Made by a program: the position numbers and the translations under genes
Shown: in pieces, positions 17,683-26,933 of the stretch
How positions within the stretch are numbered: position 1 is the stretch's first letter
Layout of the letters: the number at the start of each line of letters is the position of its first letter
Notes under the pieces: model-generated
What the model was told of the DNA's origin: nothing
Databases searched by the model: none
The model's input: only the letters and a program-made list of their open reading frames with translations
NCBI GenBank assembly: GCA_016707445.1
Contig: JADJHR010000019.1
Coordinates: 62,001-126,000 of the forward strand
Reading direction: 5' to 3'
From: Rubrivivax sp.
GTDB taxonomy: Bacteria > Pseudomonadota > Gammaproteobacteria > Burkholderiales > Burkholderiaceae_C
Length of the DNA: 64,000 bases

Positions 17683-19569
17683 ATGAGCCCCACGTCACCC
17701 AAGCCGACGCCGCCGCCGCCGCCCAGCGGCCCGAACCTGCCGCTGGGCTTCAAGCCCGGATCGACCTGGATCCTGATGCTGGCGCTGGTGGCGCTGTTCT
17801 GGATGCGTGACCTCTGGGTCACCAGCACCCAGGTGCAGGCGGTGCCGTACAGCGAGTTCTTGCAGCACCTGAAGGCCGGGCGCATGGACTCGCTGTCCAT
17901 CGGCACCCAGTTCATCGAAGGCAAGCTGAAGGCACCGCTGGCCGACGGCCGCACGCGCATCGTCACCACCCGTGTGGAGCCCGAACTGGCGCGCGAACTT
18001 TCGGCCTACGACGTGAAGTTCGAAGGGGTCGTGCAGAACACGCTGCTGCGCGACCTGCTGTCGTGGGTGGTGCCGGCGCTGCTGCTGCTGGCGGTGTGGA
18101 GCTTCATGGCCAAGCGCCTGGCCGGGCAGGGCGGCCTGGGCGGTTTGCTGTCGGTGGGCAAGAGCCGCGCCAAGCTGCATTCCGAGACCGACGTCAAGGT
18201 CAGCTTCGAGGACGTGGCCGGTGTCGACGAGGCCAAGGCCGAGCTGCGAGAGTCGGTCGACTTCTTGAAGAACCCGAAGGACTACGGCCGCCTGGGCGCG
18301 CGCATGCCCAAGGGCATCCTGCTGGTGGGCCCGCCGGGTACCGGCAAGACACTGCTGGCGCGCGCCATGGCCGGTGAGGCTGGCGTGCCCTTCTTCAGCA
18401 TCACGGGGTCGGAGTTCGTCGAGATGTTCGTCGGCGTCGGCGCGGCGCGTGTGCGTGACCTGTTCGAGCAGGCGCGCGCGTCGGCGCCCTGCATCATCTT
18501 CATCGACGAGCTCGACGCGCTGGGCCGCGCGCGCGGCATCGGCCCGATGAGCGGCGGCCACGACGAGAAGGAACAGACGCTGAACCAGCTGCTGGCCGAG
18601 ATGGACGGTTTTGATGCCAGCACCGGCGTGGTCATCCTGGCTGCGACCAACCGGCCTGAGGTGCTCGACCCCGCGCTGCTGCGCGCCGGGCGTTTCGACC
18701 GCCAGGTGCTGGTCGACCGGCCTGACCGCAAGGGCCGGGTCGACATTTTGAAGGTGCACCTGAAGAAGGTGACGATGGGCAGCGACGTCGACCCCGACGC
18801 GGTGGCCGCGCTGACGCCAGGCTTTGCCGGTGCCGACCTGGCGAATCTGGTCAACGAGGCCGCGCTGCTGGCCACGCGCCGCGGCGCGGATGCGGTGGCG
18901 ATGGCCGATTTCACGGCCGCAGTGGAGCGCATCGTCGCCGGCCTCGAGCGCCATCAGCGCGTGCTGGGCGCGAAAGAGCGGCGCACGGTGGCCTTGCACG
19001 AGATGGGCCATGCCCTGGTGGCGATGACGCTGCCTGGCACCGACCCGGTGCACAAGATCTCGATCATCCCGCGCGGCATCGGCGCGCTGGGCTACACGAT
19101 GCAGCGTCCGGGCGAAGACCGGTATCTGGCCAGTCGCAGCGAGCTGCGCAACCGCATGGCGGTCTTGATGGGCGGGCGGGCGGCCGAATCGCTGGTCATC
19201 GGCGACGTGTCGACCGGTGCTGCCGACGACCTGGTCAAGGCCACCGACATCGCGCACGACATGGTGGCGCGCTACGGCATGTCGCCCGAGGTCGGCCAGG
19301 CCGTGTACGAGCGGCCGCAGCAGCAGTTTCTCGACCTGCCCGGCGGCATGCAGCTCGAGCGTGGTTTGTCCGACGATACCGCGCGCCGCATCGACGCCGC
19401 GGTGCGTGCGCTGGTCGACGAAGCCTTCGTGCGCGCCAGCGCGGTGCTGAGCGAACGCCGGACCTTGCTGGAGCAGGGCGCCGAACAGCTGCTGGCGCAG
19501 GAGACGCTGACCGAGGCCGACCTGCAGCCGCTGTTCGACGCCGCGCGTCAGCGGCCCGCACCGCCCTGA
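17683..19569 (+). CDS. FtsH-like ATP-dependent zinc metalloprotease
   Basis: 628-residue membrane AAA+ protease that unfolds and degrades membrane and cytosolic proteins. In order: a Pro-rich N-terminus, a first TM helix (about 29-45), a periplasmic FtsH-ext domain, a second TM helix (about 125-145), Walker A GPPGTGKT, Walker [12 protein letters not shown], the second region of homology ([21 protein letters not shown]) and the zinc site HEMGH, with a third ligand Asp in [11 protein letters not shown]. Normal FtsH reads HEAGH. The Pro-rich start, the Met and the short C-terminus suggest a second paralogue rather than the housekeeping ftsH, which normally follows rlmE. ATG 17683 is used; GTG 17677 is also in frame. 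Confidence 0.92.
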   Translation: MSPTSPKPTPPPPPSGPNLPLGFKPGSTWILMLALVALFWMRDLWVTSTQVQAVPYSEFLQHLKAGRMDSLSIGTQFIEGKLKAPLADGRTRIVTTRVEPELARELSAYDVKFEGVVQNTLLRDLLSWVVPALLLLAVWSFMAKRLAGQGGLGGLLSVGKSRAKLHSETDVKVSFEDVAGVDEAKAELRESVDFLKNPKDYGRLGARMPKGILLVGPPGTGKTLLARAMAGEAGVPFFSITGSEFVEMFVGVGAARVRDLFEQARASAPCIIFIDELDALGRARGIGPMSGGHDEKEQTLNQLLAEMDGFDASTGVVILAATNRPEVLDPALLRAGRFDRQVLVDRPDRKGRVDILKVHLKKVTMGSDVDPDAVAALTPGFAGADLANLVNEAALLATRRGADAVAMADFTAAVERIVAGLERHQRVLGAKERRTVALHEMGHALVAMTLPGTDPVHKISIIPRGIGALGYTMQRPGEDRYLASRSELRNRMAVLMGGRAAESLVIGDVSTGAADDLVKATDIAHDMVARYGMSPEVGQAVYERPQQQFLDLPGGMQLERGLSDDTARRIDAAVRALVDEAFVRASAVLSERRTLLEQGAEQLLAQETLTEADLQPLFDAARQRPAPP

Positions 19570-19700
19570 TCAGGTTTTTCGCGACAGCGACCAGGCCGTC
19601 GCCACCCAGCGATACAGCGCATCCCCAGCTTGTCGTTGACGGCCGTCGGTGGCTGCGCAAGACTGGCTGCCAGACCACCCTGCGCGCCAGCGCCAATGCC

Positions 19701-22091
19701 ATGAGCCGCTTGATCGTGTTGATGCTGGTGCCGATGTTGCTGGCGCTGAGCGCTGGCGCCCAGACCTTGGTCAGCACGCCGTACCCGATCGTCTTTGTCA
19801 CCCAGGTGCCGGTGGCGGCTGACTTCACCACCATCGGGTCGACCTTCGGCAACCACCTGGCCAACCAGCAGGCGGTAGCGCGCGGCGGTGACCTGTGGAT
19901 CCGCGACAGCAACGGCAGCTTGCGCAACCTGAGCCTGGCGGCCGGCGTCAGCTCGCAGGGCCAGCTCGGCGCCACGGCGCTGGCGGTGCGCGACCCCTCG
20001 CCCAGCTGGGATGGCCGCAAGATCATCTTCAGCGCCGTGCTCGGCGCGCCGACCACACGCTACGTCGAAACAACGAGCTATTGGCAGCTGTACGAGATCA
20101 GCGGCCTGGCGGCGGGCGAGACGCCGCAGATCACCCGCGTGGCGAATCAGCCGGCCGACTGCAACAACATCAGCCCGATCTACGCCAGCGACGACCGCAT
20201 CATCTTCAGCAGCGACCGCACGCGCAGCGGCGAGCGCCACCTGTACCCGCAGCTCGACGAATACGAAGAGGCGCCGACCGTCAGCGGCTTGTGGAGCCTG
20301 GACCCTGTGAGTGGTGATCTGTTCCTGCTCAACCACTCGCCGTCGGGCGCTTTCACGCCGCGCATCGACAGCTTTGGCCGCGTGATCTTCACGCGCTGGG
20401 ACCATCTGCAGCGCGACCAGCAGGCTGATGCCGACCGTGCCGGCACGGCCAACTACGGCACCTTCAACTACAGCGATGAATCGCTTGCGGGGCGTGCGCT
20501 AACCGATCGCAGCGAGATCTTTCCCGAGCAACGTGAGACCCAGGGCCGGATCAGCGGCCACCGGTTCAACCAGTTCTTTCCCTGGCAGGTCAACCAGGAC
20601 GGCAGCGAGGAAGAAACACTCAACCATGTCGGCCGGCAAGAGCTGGCGCAGTACGGCACGCAGAGCTTCCTTGACGACGCCAATCTGCTGGAATGTTGCG
20701 CGGTCGACCCGCTGCCCGGGCGAGGGCGGTTGAACAACGACAGCCTGCTGCAGATGCGCGAGGACCCGCTGCAGCCGGGGCGTTTCATCGGCACCAGCGC
20801 GCAGGAGTTCGGCACCCACGCCGCCGGCCAGCTGGTCAGCCTGGACGGCGCGCCCACGGTCAACCCCGACCTGATGACGGTGCGTTCCCTGACCGCGACC
20901 GCCACGGCCTTTGCCACCGAGGAAGGGCAGTCGCCGCTGGCCACCCACAGCGGTTTGTACCGCGATCCGCTGCCGCTGTCCGACGGCCGCCTGGTGGCCT
21001 CACACACCGTCGAGACCCGTGTCGACCGCAACGAAGGCAGCACCGAAGCGCCGCGTTCACGCTACGACTTCCGGCTGCGGCTGGTGACGGCGGACGCGCA
21101 GGGCGTGTACCGCGCCGGCGAGGCCTTGACGCCCGGCATCAGCAAGAGCGTCAGCTGGTACGACCCCGACACGCTGGTCAGCCACAGCGGGCCGCTGTGG
21201 GAGCTGGGCGCGGTCGAGCTGCGCCCGCGCGCGCGGCCGCCAGCGCCCACCAGCCGCCTGCCCGCACCCGAGCAGCGCGTCTTCAGCGAAGAGGGGGTCG
21301 ACGTCGCGGTGTTCAAGGACTACCTGCGCCGCAACGATCTGGCGCTGATGGTCAGTCGCGATGTCACGCTGCGCGACGGCGCCGACCTGCAGCAGCCTTT
21401 CAATCTGCGCGTGCGCGGCGGAGCGCAGTCGGTGGCCAAGGCGGGCAAGGTCTATGACGTCAGCCACCTGCAGCTGATCCAGGGTGACCAGATCCGCGGC
21501 ATCGGCGGCAACACCAGCCCGCGCCCGGGCCGGCGCGTTCTGGCGCAGGTGCTGCACGAGCCGCGTGCGGCCAACCCCTTCCAGGGCGTCAAGGGCGCGG
21601 TGTCGCTGGCGCCCGACGGCTCGGTCGCGGCCCTCGTCCCGGCGCGGCGCGCCTTGAGCTGGCAACTGACCGACGGCGATGTACCGGTGGTGCGCGAACG
21701 TTATTGGCTGAGCATGCAGAGCGGTGAGATCCGCGTCTGCGCCTCTTGCCATGGCGTCAATCGGCGGTCGCAAACGGGCACGGCCGATGCGGTCAATGCG
21801 CCCGAGGGACTGCGCCGGTTGCTGCGCTGGTACAAGTCCGGCCAGGCACTGGCCAGCGACGACCGCGTCTTCAACTGGGCCGAGCGCCAGTACCCTGACA
21901 ACTTCCTGCCCAAGAACGCCGCCACGGCCAGCTTCGACGGCTACCGTTACCGCCACTATGCGTCCAGCAACGAATACCTGGGCGTGAAGGACGGCAAGGT
22001 CTGGTACTTCAAGCCCGGCCAAAGCGCCGCGCCGCTGGACCTGGGGCCGCTGCAACCGTACCTGGAGCTGGCGACCACGGCCGGGTTCTGA
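19701..22091 (+). CDS. Large secreted protein, hydrazine-synthase-alpha-like, one heme c motif
   Basis: 796 residues with a signal peptide (1-20, ending AGAQ). The body has beta-propeller-like blades (DPSPSWDGRKIIFSA; DDRIIFSSDRTRS; DSFGRVIFTRWDHLQRDQ) like those of the HZS-alpha/PD40 family. One CASCHG heme c motif lies near residue 680, and a C-terminal module (VFNWAERQYPDNF to YLGVKDGKVW, about 725-780) recurs in Burkholderiales exported proteins. It is therefore likely a periplasmic or surface cytochrome-like protein matured by the Ccm system found in this window. Hydrazine synthesis itself is not implied; the alpha-like fold is widespread in other bacteria. Partner and substrate are unknown. 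Confidence 0.78.
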   Translation: MSRLIVLMLVPMLLALSAGAQTLVSTPYPIVFVTQVPVAADFTTIGSTFGNHLANQQAVARGGDLWIRDSNGSLRNLSLAAGVSSQGQLGATALAVRDPSPSWDGRKIIFSAVLGAPTTRYVETTSYWQLYEISGLAAGETPQITRVANQPADCNNISPIYASDDRIIFSSDRTRSGERHLYPQLDEYEEAPTVSGLWSLDPVSGDLFLLNHSPSGAFTPRIDSFGRVIFTRWDHLQRDQQADADRAGTANYGTFNYSDESLAGRALTDRSEIFPEQRETQGRISGHRFNQFFPWQVNQDGSEEETLNHVGRQELAQYGTQSFLDDANLLECCAVDPLPGRGRLNNDSLLQMREDPLQPGRFIGTSAQEFGTHAAGQLVSLDGAPTVNPDLMTVRSLTATATAFATEEGQSPLATHSGLYRDPLPLSDGRLVASHTVETRVDRNEGSTEAPRSRYDFRLRLVTADAQGVYRAGEALTPGISKSVSWYDPDTLVSHSGPLWELGAVELRPRARPPAPTSRLPAPEQRVFSEEGVDVAVFKDYLRRNDLALMVSRDVTLRDGADLQQPFNLRVRGGAQSVAKAGKVYDVSHLQLIQGDQIRGIGGNTSPRPGRRVLAQVLHEPRAANPFQGVKGAVSLAPDGSVAALVPARRALSWQLTDGDVPVVRERYWLSMQSGEIRVCASCHGVNRRSQTGTADAVNAPEGLRRLLRWYKSGQALASDDRVFNWAERQYPDNFLPKNAATASFDGYRYRHYASSNEYLGVKDGKVWYFKPGQSAAPLDLGPLQPYLELATTAGF

Positions 22092-22094
22092 TGC

Positions 22095-23009
22095 CTAGAC
22101 TGGATCCCAACTGAACACGTCAGCCGAGCGATCGAGCGGAACGAACGAAGCCTGCAGCGCCGGCATCGCGTGCTCGGCGATGTTCTCCACCGTCCAGCCG
22201 TCGCTGCGCTGCACGCTGCGCAGCGGGCGCGGCTGGCTCATCAGGAAGATCTCGTTGTTGCGCACCGCGAACACCTGGGCGTTGACCGCGGACGCAGCCT
22301 CGCTCAGCAGGTAGACCGCCAGCGGCGCGATCTTGGCCGGCGTCATCTGTTTGATCTTGTCGACCCGCGCCTGCTGCTCAGGCGTGTCGACCGGAATGCT
22401 GCCGATCATTCGGCTCCAGGCAAAGGGCGCGATGCAGTTGCTGCGCACGCCGAAGCGCGCCATGTCGAGCGCGATGCTCTTGCTCAAGGCGACCAGGCCG
22501 AGCTTGGCGGCGCTGTAGTTGGCCTGACCGAGGTTGCCGACCAGGCCTGAGGTCGAGGTCATGTGCACATAGGCGCCGCTGCCCTGGTCCTTGAAGTGCG
22601 GGGCCGCGGCGCGGCTGATGTGGTAGCTGCCGTACAGGTGGACCTTGATCACCGCGTCCCATTCATCGTCGCCCATCTTGTGGAAATAGCGGTCGCGCAG
22701 GATGCCGGCGTTGTTGACCACGCCGTCAATGCGGCCGAAGTGGTCGAGCGCAGCTTGCACGATGCGCGCCGCCGATGCACTGTCGGCCACGCTGTCGGTG
22801 CTGGCCACGGCCTGGCCTCCGGCTGCCTTGATCTGATCGACCACCTGTTGCGCCGGGCCGGCATGGCTGCCTTCGCCGCTGGTGCTGGTGCCGAGGTCGT
22901 TGACCACCACTTGCGCGCCGGCCGCTGCCAGCGCCAGCGCCATGTCGCGGCCGATCCCGCCGCCGGCGCCGGTCACCAGCACCACCTTGCCGTCCATTCT
23001 TGTTTGCAT
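22095..23009 (-). CDS. SDR family oxidoreductase (multifunctional beta-oxidation type)
   Basis: 304-residue short-chain dehydrogenase with a long C-terminus. TGAGGGIGRDMA cofactor motif, NDLG after the second strand, NNAGI, catalytic Ser in MTSTSG and YSAAK are visible. The extended tail (about 240-304, with EIFLMSQPRPLRS) resembles the (R)-hydroxyacyl-CoA dehydrogenase part of peroxisomal multifunctional enzyme homologues. ATG 23009 has an AGGA site upstream; the frame above it is spurious. It ends 3 bases before the stop of the large secreted protein (convergent) and is divergent from the SRPBCC gene. Probably acts on acyl-CoA or steroid-like substrates (inference). Confidence 0.9.
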   Translation of the reverse strand: MQTRMDGKVVLVTGAGGGIGRDMALALAAAGAQVVVNDLGTSTSGEGSHAGPAQQVVDQIKAAGGQAVASTDSVADSASAARIVQAALDHFGRIDGVVNNAGILRDRYFHKMGDDEWDAVIKVHLYGSYHISRAAAPHFKDQGSGAYVHMTSTSGLVGNLGQANYSAAKLGLVALSKSIALDMARFGVRSNCIAPFAWSRMIGSIPVDTPEQQARVDKIKQMTPAKIAPLAVYLLSEAASAVNAQVFAVRNNEIFLMSQPRPLRSVQRSDGWTVENIAEHAMPALQASFVPLDRSADVFSWDPV

Positions 23010-23127
23010 GACTGTTCCTGGGCAGGTTGAGTGGCCACCATCATCGCGCAAGCGGGCGGCCTTGGCGGTGGCCCAGGGTCGGGGAACCCTGCTTGGCCGC
23101 CGTGGCTGGGGGTGGCATCCTCGGGTC

Positions 23128-23676
23128 ATGAACACCAAAGCAGCCGTGCTGGCGACCGTGGCCGTGATCGCACTGGCCGGCGCCGGGCAATGCCGGGCCG
23201 AACTGACGGCCACCTCCGCCACCAGTTTCACCTCGACCTTTCGCAGTGAGGTCGCGGTTTCGCAGGCCACCGCCTGGCGCGCGATCACGCAGCTGCCTCG
23301 CTGGTGGAACGACCAGCACACCTGGTCCGGGCAGGCGGCCAACATGGTGCTCGAGCTGCATGCCGGAGGCTGCTGGTGCGAGCGCTGGGGCGAAGGGCGC
23401 TCGGTGATGCACGGCCAGGTGGTCTGGGTGCAGCCTGGTCAGGCGCTGCGCCTGAATGCCGCGCTGGGGCCGCTGCAGGAGCTGGGCGCCGGCGGTGTCT
23501 TCACGCTGGTCACCAGCACGCTGGGCGACAAGACCTTTGTGCGCCTGACCTACCGCGTGGCCGGCGCGCCCGAAGCCGGGCTGGACAAGCTGGCGCCGGA
23601 GGTCGATCAGGTGCTGGCCGAGCAGTGGCAACGGCTGCTGCGCTTCACCACCACCGGTTCGCCCACCGCACGCTGA
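23128..23676 (+). CDS. Exported SRPBCC domain protein
   Basis: 182 residues. The first ~23 form a signal peptide (hydrophobic core, QCRAEL). The remainder is a START/SRPBCC fold: VSQATAWRAITQLPRWWND, then ELHAGGCWCERWGEGRS and the final helix DQVLAEQWQRLLRFT. Members bind hydrophobic ligands; an exported version is less usual. ATG 23128 is chosen because the signal peptide starts there. The gene precedes the acyl-CoA dehydrogenase remnant by 19 bases, so it may once have been part of a fatty-acid operon. Confidence 0.85.
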   Translation: MNTKAAVLATVAVIALAGAGQCRAELTATSATSFTSTFRSEVAVSQATAWRAITQLPRWWNDQHTWSGQAANMVLELHAGGCWCERWGEGRSVMHGQVVWVQPGQALRLNAALGPLQELGAGGVFTLVTSTLGDKTFVRLTYRVAGAPEAGLDKLAPEVDQVLAEQWQRLLRFTTTGSPTAR

Positions 23677-23695
23677 ATCTCGAAGGAACCCGACC

Positions 23696-24027
23696 ATGTT
23701 CGTGCAGTCGCGGCCTGCCTCAGCGACGACTTGCGGCAGCTGACCGGCACCGCCACGCGTTTTGCCGAGCGCGAATGCCTGCAGCACGACGCACGCTGGC
23801 GCGAGCAGCGCCGTGGTGACCGCGAGATCTGGGACAAGACCAGCGCCGCCGGCCTGCTGCATCGCGGTGGGCGGCGTGGCTACGCTGCAGCGTGCGATCG
23901 ACGAGACTCTGGCCGACATGCAGCAGTGCAAGGTTTTCGGCCAGCCCTTGATGGCGGTGCAGAACACACGCTTCAAGCTCGCCGAGTACCAGTTCCTGGC
24001 CAGCGTGTTGCGCTGCTTCGTCGATAG
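23696..24027 (+). pseudogene. Acyl-CoA dehydrogenase remnant with internal deletion
   Basis: Starts with an intact ATG and ribosome site (AAGGAA) and MFVQSR, then shifts frame to LSDDLRQLTGTATRFAERE and DREIWDKTSAAGLL, the N-terminal helices of an acyl-CoA dehydrogenase. At about 23857 it jumps, in another frame, to IAVGGVATLQRAIDETL and FGQPLMAVQNTRFKLAE, from the C-terminal domain. Roughly 190 middle codons are gone (judged from family length), and the end of the gene is missing: at about 24027 homology stops and an opposite-strand hydrolase begins. Clearly non-functional. Confidence 0.8.
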
Positions 24028-24600
24028 CAGGCGCACGCACGCCATCGTCGCCGCCGTCGAAGCTGAACGTGGGCACCGTGATCGGCGGCTGCAAGGCCAG
24101 CGCCGCCTCGATATCGGCAACGGCCAGGTCTTCGTCCACCAGGCCGAAACGGTGGCGGTAGGAGTGGATCACCACGTCGACGAAGTCGGTGTTGTCGAAG
24201 GCCGCTGCGCTGCGCTCGAAGCTCGCTTCGTCCAACGGCCAAGTCGACGACCACTGCCGCGACAGCACGCGGCAGTGCCGCGCCGGTCCCCGGCCAAGCC
24301 GCGGCGTCCGCACTCGCTGTGGTAGTCGTGCTGGTACCACAGGCGATGCGCGTTGCGCGGCGTGTCGGGTGTCGTCGCGCGGCCGATGTCTTGGATGTTG
24401 TGGCAGTTGAAGCTCAGCAGCCCGGCACAACGCCCGGGCCACAGCGCCGCCACCACGTAGGCCGCACGGCCACCCCGGTCGCAGCCGACCTGCACGGCGC
24501 GTTCGATGCGCAAGGCGTCCATCAAAGGCTTCGGGTCGTGGCCCAGCGCGGCCAGCAGCGGTGCCACCTCGGCGTAGGCGTGGATGTCGCACGAAAGGTC
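24028..24600 (-). pseudogene. Alpha/beta-hydrolase remnant
   Basis: On the minus strand, fragments of an alpha/beta-hydrolase read in two frames. The first, from about 24600 to 24290, has CDIHAYAEVAPLLAALG and QVGCDRGGRAAYVVAALWP, where the nucleophile elbow GCDRGG (Asp nucleophile, as in dehalogenase/epoxide-hydrolase types) is visible. The second, about 24250-24030, has FDNTDFVDVVIHSYRHRFG and ITVPTFSFDGGDDGV, the acid strand. The N-terminal strands and the C-terminal catalytic His are absent, and a frameshift lies near 24270. It abuts the acyl-CoA dehydrogenase remnant tail-to-tail. Confidence 0.75.
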
Positions 24601-24640
24601 TCAAGACGGCTTCTGACTTGGGTATCCGTCGTGAATCGCA

Positions 24641-24840
24641 GTTCCTCACAGGGCTGTGCCCACCCGGCCGCGCCCGCGGTGGCGCTCTGGCTTGAAGCCC
24701 CGGGTGCGAGTGGACCCGCTCGATCAACGCCGACTCGGGGATGGCTGCGAAGATCATGAGCCGGCAGCCGCAGTTCGGGTAGCGCTCAAGCTCGATTTCG
24801 AGCACGCGTCTGAGAGGCCGGGCCCAGCTGATGCGCTCTG
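24641..24840 (-). mobile_element. IS91-family transposase C-terminal fragment
   Basis: On the minus strand, about 65 codons match the end of IS91/ISCR-type transposases: RISWARPLRRV, then LERYPNCGCRLMIFAAI and GLQARAPPRARPG. The zinc-knuckle Cys is Tyr here (RYPNCGC instead of CPNCGG), so the piece is degenerate. No catalytic region or element ends were found. A relic of an insertion that probably took part in the deletions next to it. Confidence 0.68.
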
Positions 24841-25115
24841 GCGGGATCGTCCACGCGGCCGCTCAATGCAGTGACCGGTCACGTATTCAACGTGGACGAT
24901 GGGACGCTGAATTCCTTGACGGTCGGCTTCGTCTGGCTCGGCAAACTCTGTGCTAACCAACCCTCGGCCAAGTGGTGTCAGAAAACTTGACATTGAGATC
25001 AATCGAATTGCCTGAACGCTGGCTAAGTCCTGGCGTCATATGATTTTCTACATGCTGGCTGGATGCTTGCTTCGAGATTGACAGGCTCCGCGAGGGCCGC
25101 AACAGGGGTCTGTCG

Positions 25116-25910
25116 ATGTTGTCAAAACCTGTCTTTCGGCTGCTTGGCCTTCTGGGTCTGAGTTTGGCCGCCGTCATGCCGGCGCAAGCGCTGGTTGTGG
25201 AACTCGGACTTCGCGGCAGCGACGCCATCTGGTTGGCCGGCCGCACCGACTTGGTCATCCCCGATGCCAGCCAAGCTTGGCCCGACGGCTTGCTGCGCCA
25301 TGGCGGGCCCACGCCCGAGGAGATCAAAGAGACCTTGCCGCCGGGCTTTGCCGTGGCTGCGGGTGATGTGGTCAAGGTGCTGGATCCGGCCAGCGGAGGA
25401 ATTAGCTTCTTCAATGGATTCGGCGGTACCGTCTTCGGGCCCGAAGGCAACGGCGTGCCGGGCAGCAGCAGCATTGGACCCTTCGGCGGGATCAGTGGTT
25501 ACCTGGGGACTCAGGGTGCCTTGGTGGGCCTATTCCTGAACGACGACGTACCGAACGGCGTGGCGCCGGCACGGCTTGACTTCTCGGTGTCGGGGCTCGG
25601 TACCGAGTTTCTGAGCCTGTCTCCGGGCCTGGGGCAGGTGTTCTTCATCGGTGATGGAGAAACGGCCAGTGACGTTGCGCAGTCGTTCCTGGCGCCGACC
25701 GGCGCCACCCGGCTGTTCATCGGCATCACCGACGCGTTCGGCTTCAATGGGGCGCCGGGCGCATTTGACGACAACGACGGTGCCTACCGCATCCGGCTGG
25801 GCATCAACGAGGACCCACGGAACCCCAACCCCAATCCCGTCCCCGAGCCTGCCACGCTGGCCCTGGTGGCCCTGGGCCTGGCGACGATTCGCTGGCGGCG
25901 CGATCGCTGA
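25116..25910 (+). CDS. PEP-CTERM sorting domain protein
   Basis: 264 residues. A signal peptide (about 1-25, ending AQA) leads into a beta-rich body with many Gly and Asp (FFNGFGG, GFNGAPGAFDDNDGAYRIRLG), and a typical C-terminal sorting signal: VPEPATLALVALGL followed by an Arg-rich tail (RWRRDR). Such proteins are exported, processed by an exosortase and often glycosylated for release to the surface or biofilm matrix. No exosortase lies in the window. It is intact inside a decayed region, 275 bases after the IS91 fragment. The 24841-25115 stretch shows no gene. The body function is unknown. Confidence 0.88.
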   Translation: MLSKPVFRLLGLLGLSLAAVMPAQALVVELGLRGSDAIWLAGRTDLVIPDASQAWPDGLLRHGGPTPEEIKETLPPGFAVAAGDVVKVLDPASGGISFFNGFGGTVFGPEGNGVPGSSSIGPFGGISGYLGTQGALVGLFLNDDVPNGVAPARLDFSVSGLGTEFLSLSPGLGQVFFIGDGETASDVAQSFLAPTGATRLFIGITDAFGFNGAPGAFDDNDGAYRIRLGINEDPRNPNPNPVPEPATLALVALGLATIRWRRDR

Positions 25911-26004
25911 TCGATGCAGCTGGCCCCAGGCCAGCCGCCGTGCCCAACATCATCGGCCCGTCTCGCGAGGCAGGCGATTGATCAAGTTGGTCAGGAGCAA
26001 GAAG

Positions 26005-26024
26005 AAGCCCGGGGAATCGGGCTT
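26005..26024 (+). terminator. Intrinsic-like terminator after the PEP-CTERM gene
   Basis: AAGCCCG-GGGAAT-CGGGCTT forms a 7-bp perfect stem followed by T and then mixed sequence, 95 bases after the PEP-CTERM stop. The short T-run makes it moderate. It may also end transcription coming from the minus-strand remnant on the other side. Confidence 0.55.
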
Positions 26025-26458
26025 TCAAACGGCAACCGTTTGGACCGACTTGGGCGACCCTGCCTGCCTCTGAGGTGGTTCAGGGTGATCCCCAACCCAG
26101 GGTCTACGCTGGCACGACTTTCTGCTGCCTGCGCTCCTGGGTGGGGCAGGTCCAGCCTGGGTCAGCTGTCCCAAGTCCAACCGAAAGGGAACGGTGCTCT
26201 GCCGCAACGACGCGGATGCGGCACACGCCGTACAGGGTCTTCTGCGCGGCAAAGCGCTTGCGGCTGCATCGCACGAGGCTTCTTGTTTGCGACTGGCGAG
26301 ATTGGCCATGGCCAGCAGCGTCTGCGTCGCGATGCGTTCCGGGTGACCTTATTCCAGGCGTTGCTCGGCCAGCGCCTCCGCATCGAGCGCGGCCTGCTCG
26401 GCGAGTGCCGCCTATCCACTGTCGAAGGCCACGATGACGCGGTTTTTCAACCCGAGGA
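26025..26458 (-). other. Region without an intact gene; possible TPR relic
   Basis: No credible complete gene is present here. On the minus strand, stop-broken pieces such as LAEQAALDAEALAEQRL and GHPERIATQTLLAMANL look like tetratricopeptide repeats. ECF sigma factors of the neighbouring type are often followed by a Ser/Thr kinase with TPRs, so this may be what is left of one. The match is weak and rests on pattern alone. Confidence 0.3.
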
Positions 26459-26917
26459 TCAGCGGTTCGGCATCAGCTGCGGCGCGGCGTCCACGTCGCT
26501 GTCGCTGCTCAAGAAATCGACAAGGGCGTCATTCGGGCCCCGGTCGGTGGCGGCCGGCACGCGCTCAACCTGGCCTTCGGTCAAGGTGACGATGCAGACC
26601 TCGCCCGCGCGCCGTTGCGACTGCCATCGGCGCGCGTTGTCGATGACGACCGACCGTATGGCCTTGCTGGTGTAAGCCAGCAGCTGCCGGCGCTGATCGG
26701 ATGTCGCACACGCGTTACCCAGGCTCAGGTAGGCCTCGTGCACCAGCGACGTGGTGTCGAGCAAGGTGTTGCGCCCACCATCACGCAGACGGTAGCGGGT
26801 CAGCACACGCAGTTGACGGTAGAGCTCAGCGCGCAGATCGATACGTGCCGACGGGTTCTGCAAGGAAGGGAAAGCATAGTTCAGGTCGATCTCCGGCGAT
26901 CGCACAATCGTTCTCAT
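26459..26917 (-). pseudogene. Truncated ECF-type sigma factor (TIGR02999-like)
   Basis: 152 residues from ATG 26917. Region sigma-2 is recognisable: LRAELYRQLRVLTRYRLRDG, LLDTTSLVHEAYLSLG, then LLAYTSKAIRSVVIDNARRWQ. Members of this family are about 185-200 residues and end in a sigma-4 helix-turn-helix (around a LSEEEIA-like motif); here the frame ends after FLSSDSDVDAAPQL with no sigma-4 region. Promoter recognition would therefore be lost. Its ATG is only 16 bases from the divergent acyl-CoA synthetase ATG, leaving no room for separate promoters. Confidence 0.7.
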
Positions 26918-26933
26918 CGCAGGAGCCCCGCGC

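Noticed and set aside
19701..22091. Hydrazine synthase and anammox metabolism
   Set aside because: Only an alpha-like single protein with one heme motif is present, with no beta/gamma subunits or anammox partner genes; such relatives are common in non-anammox bacteria.
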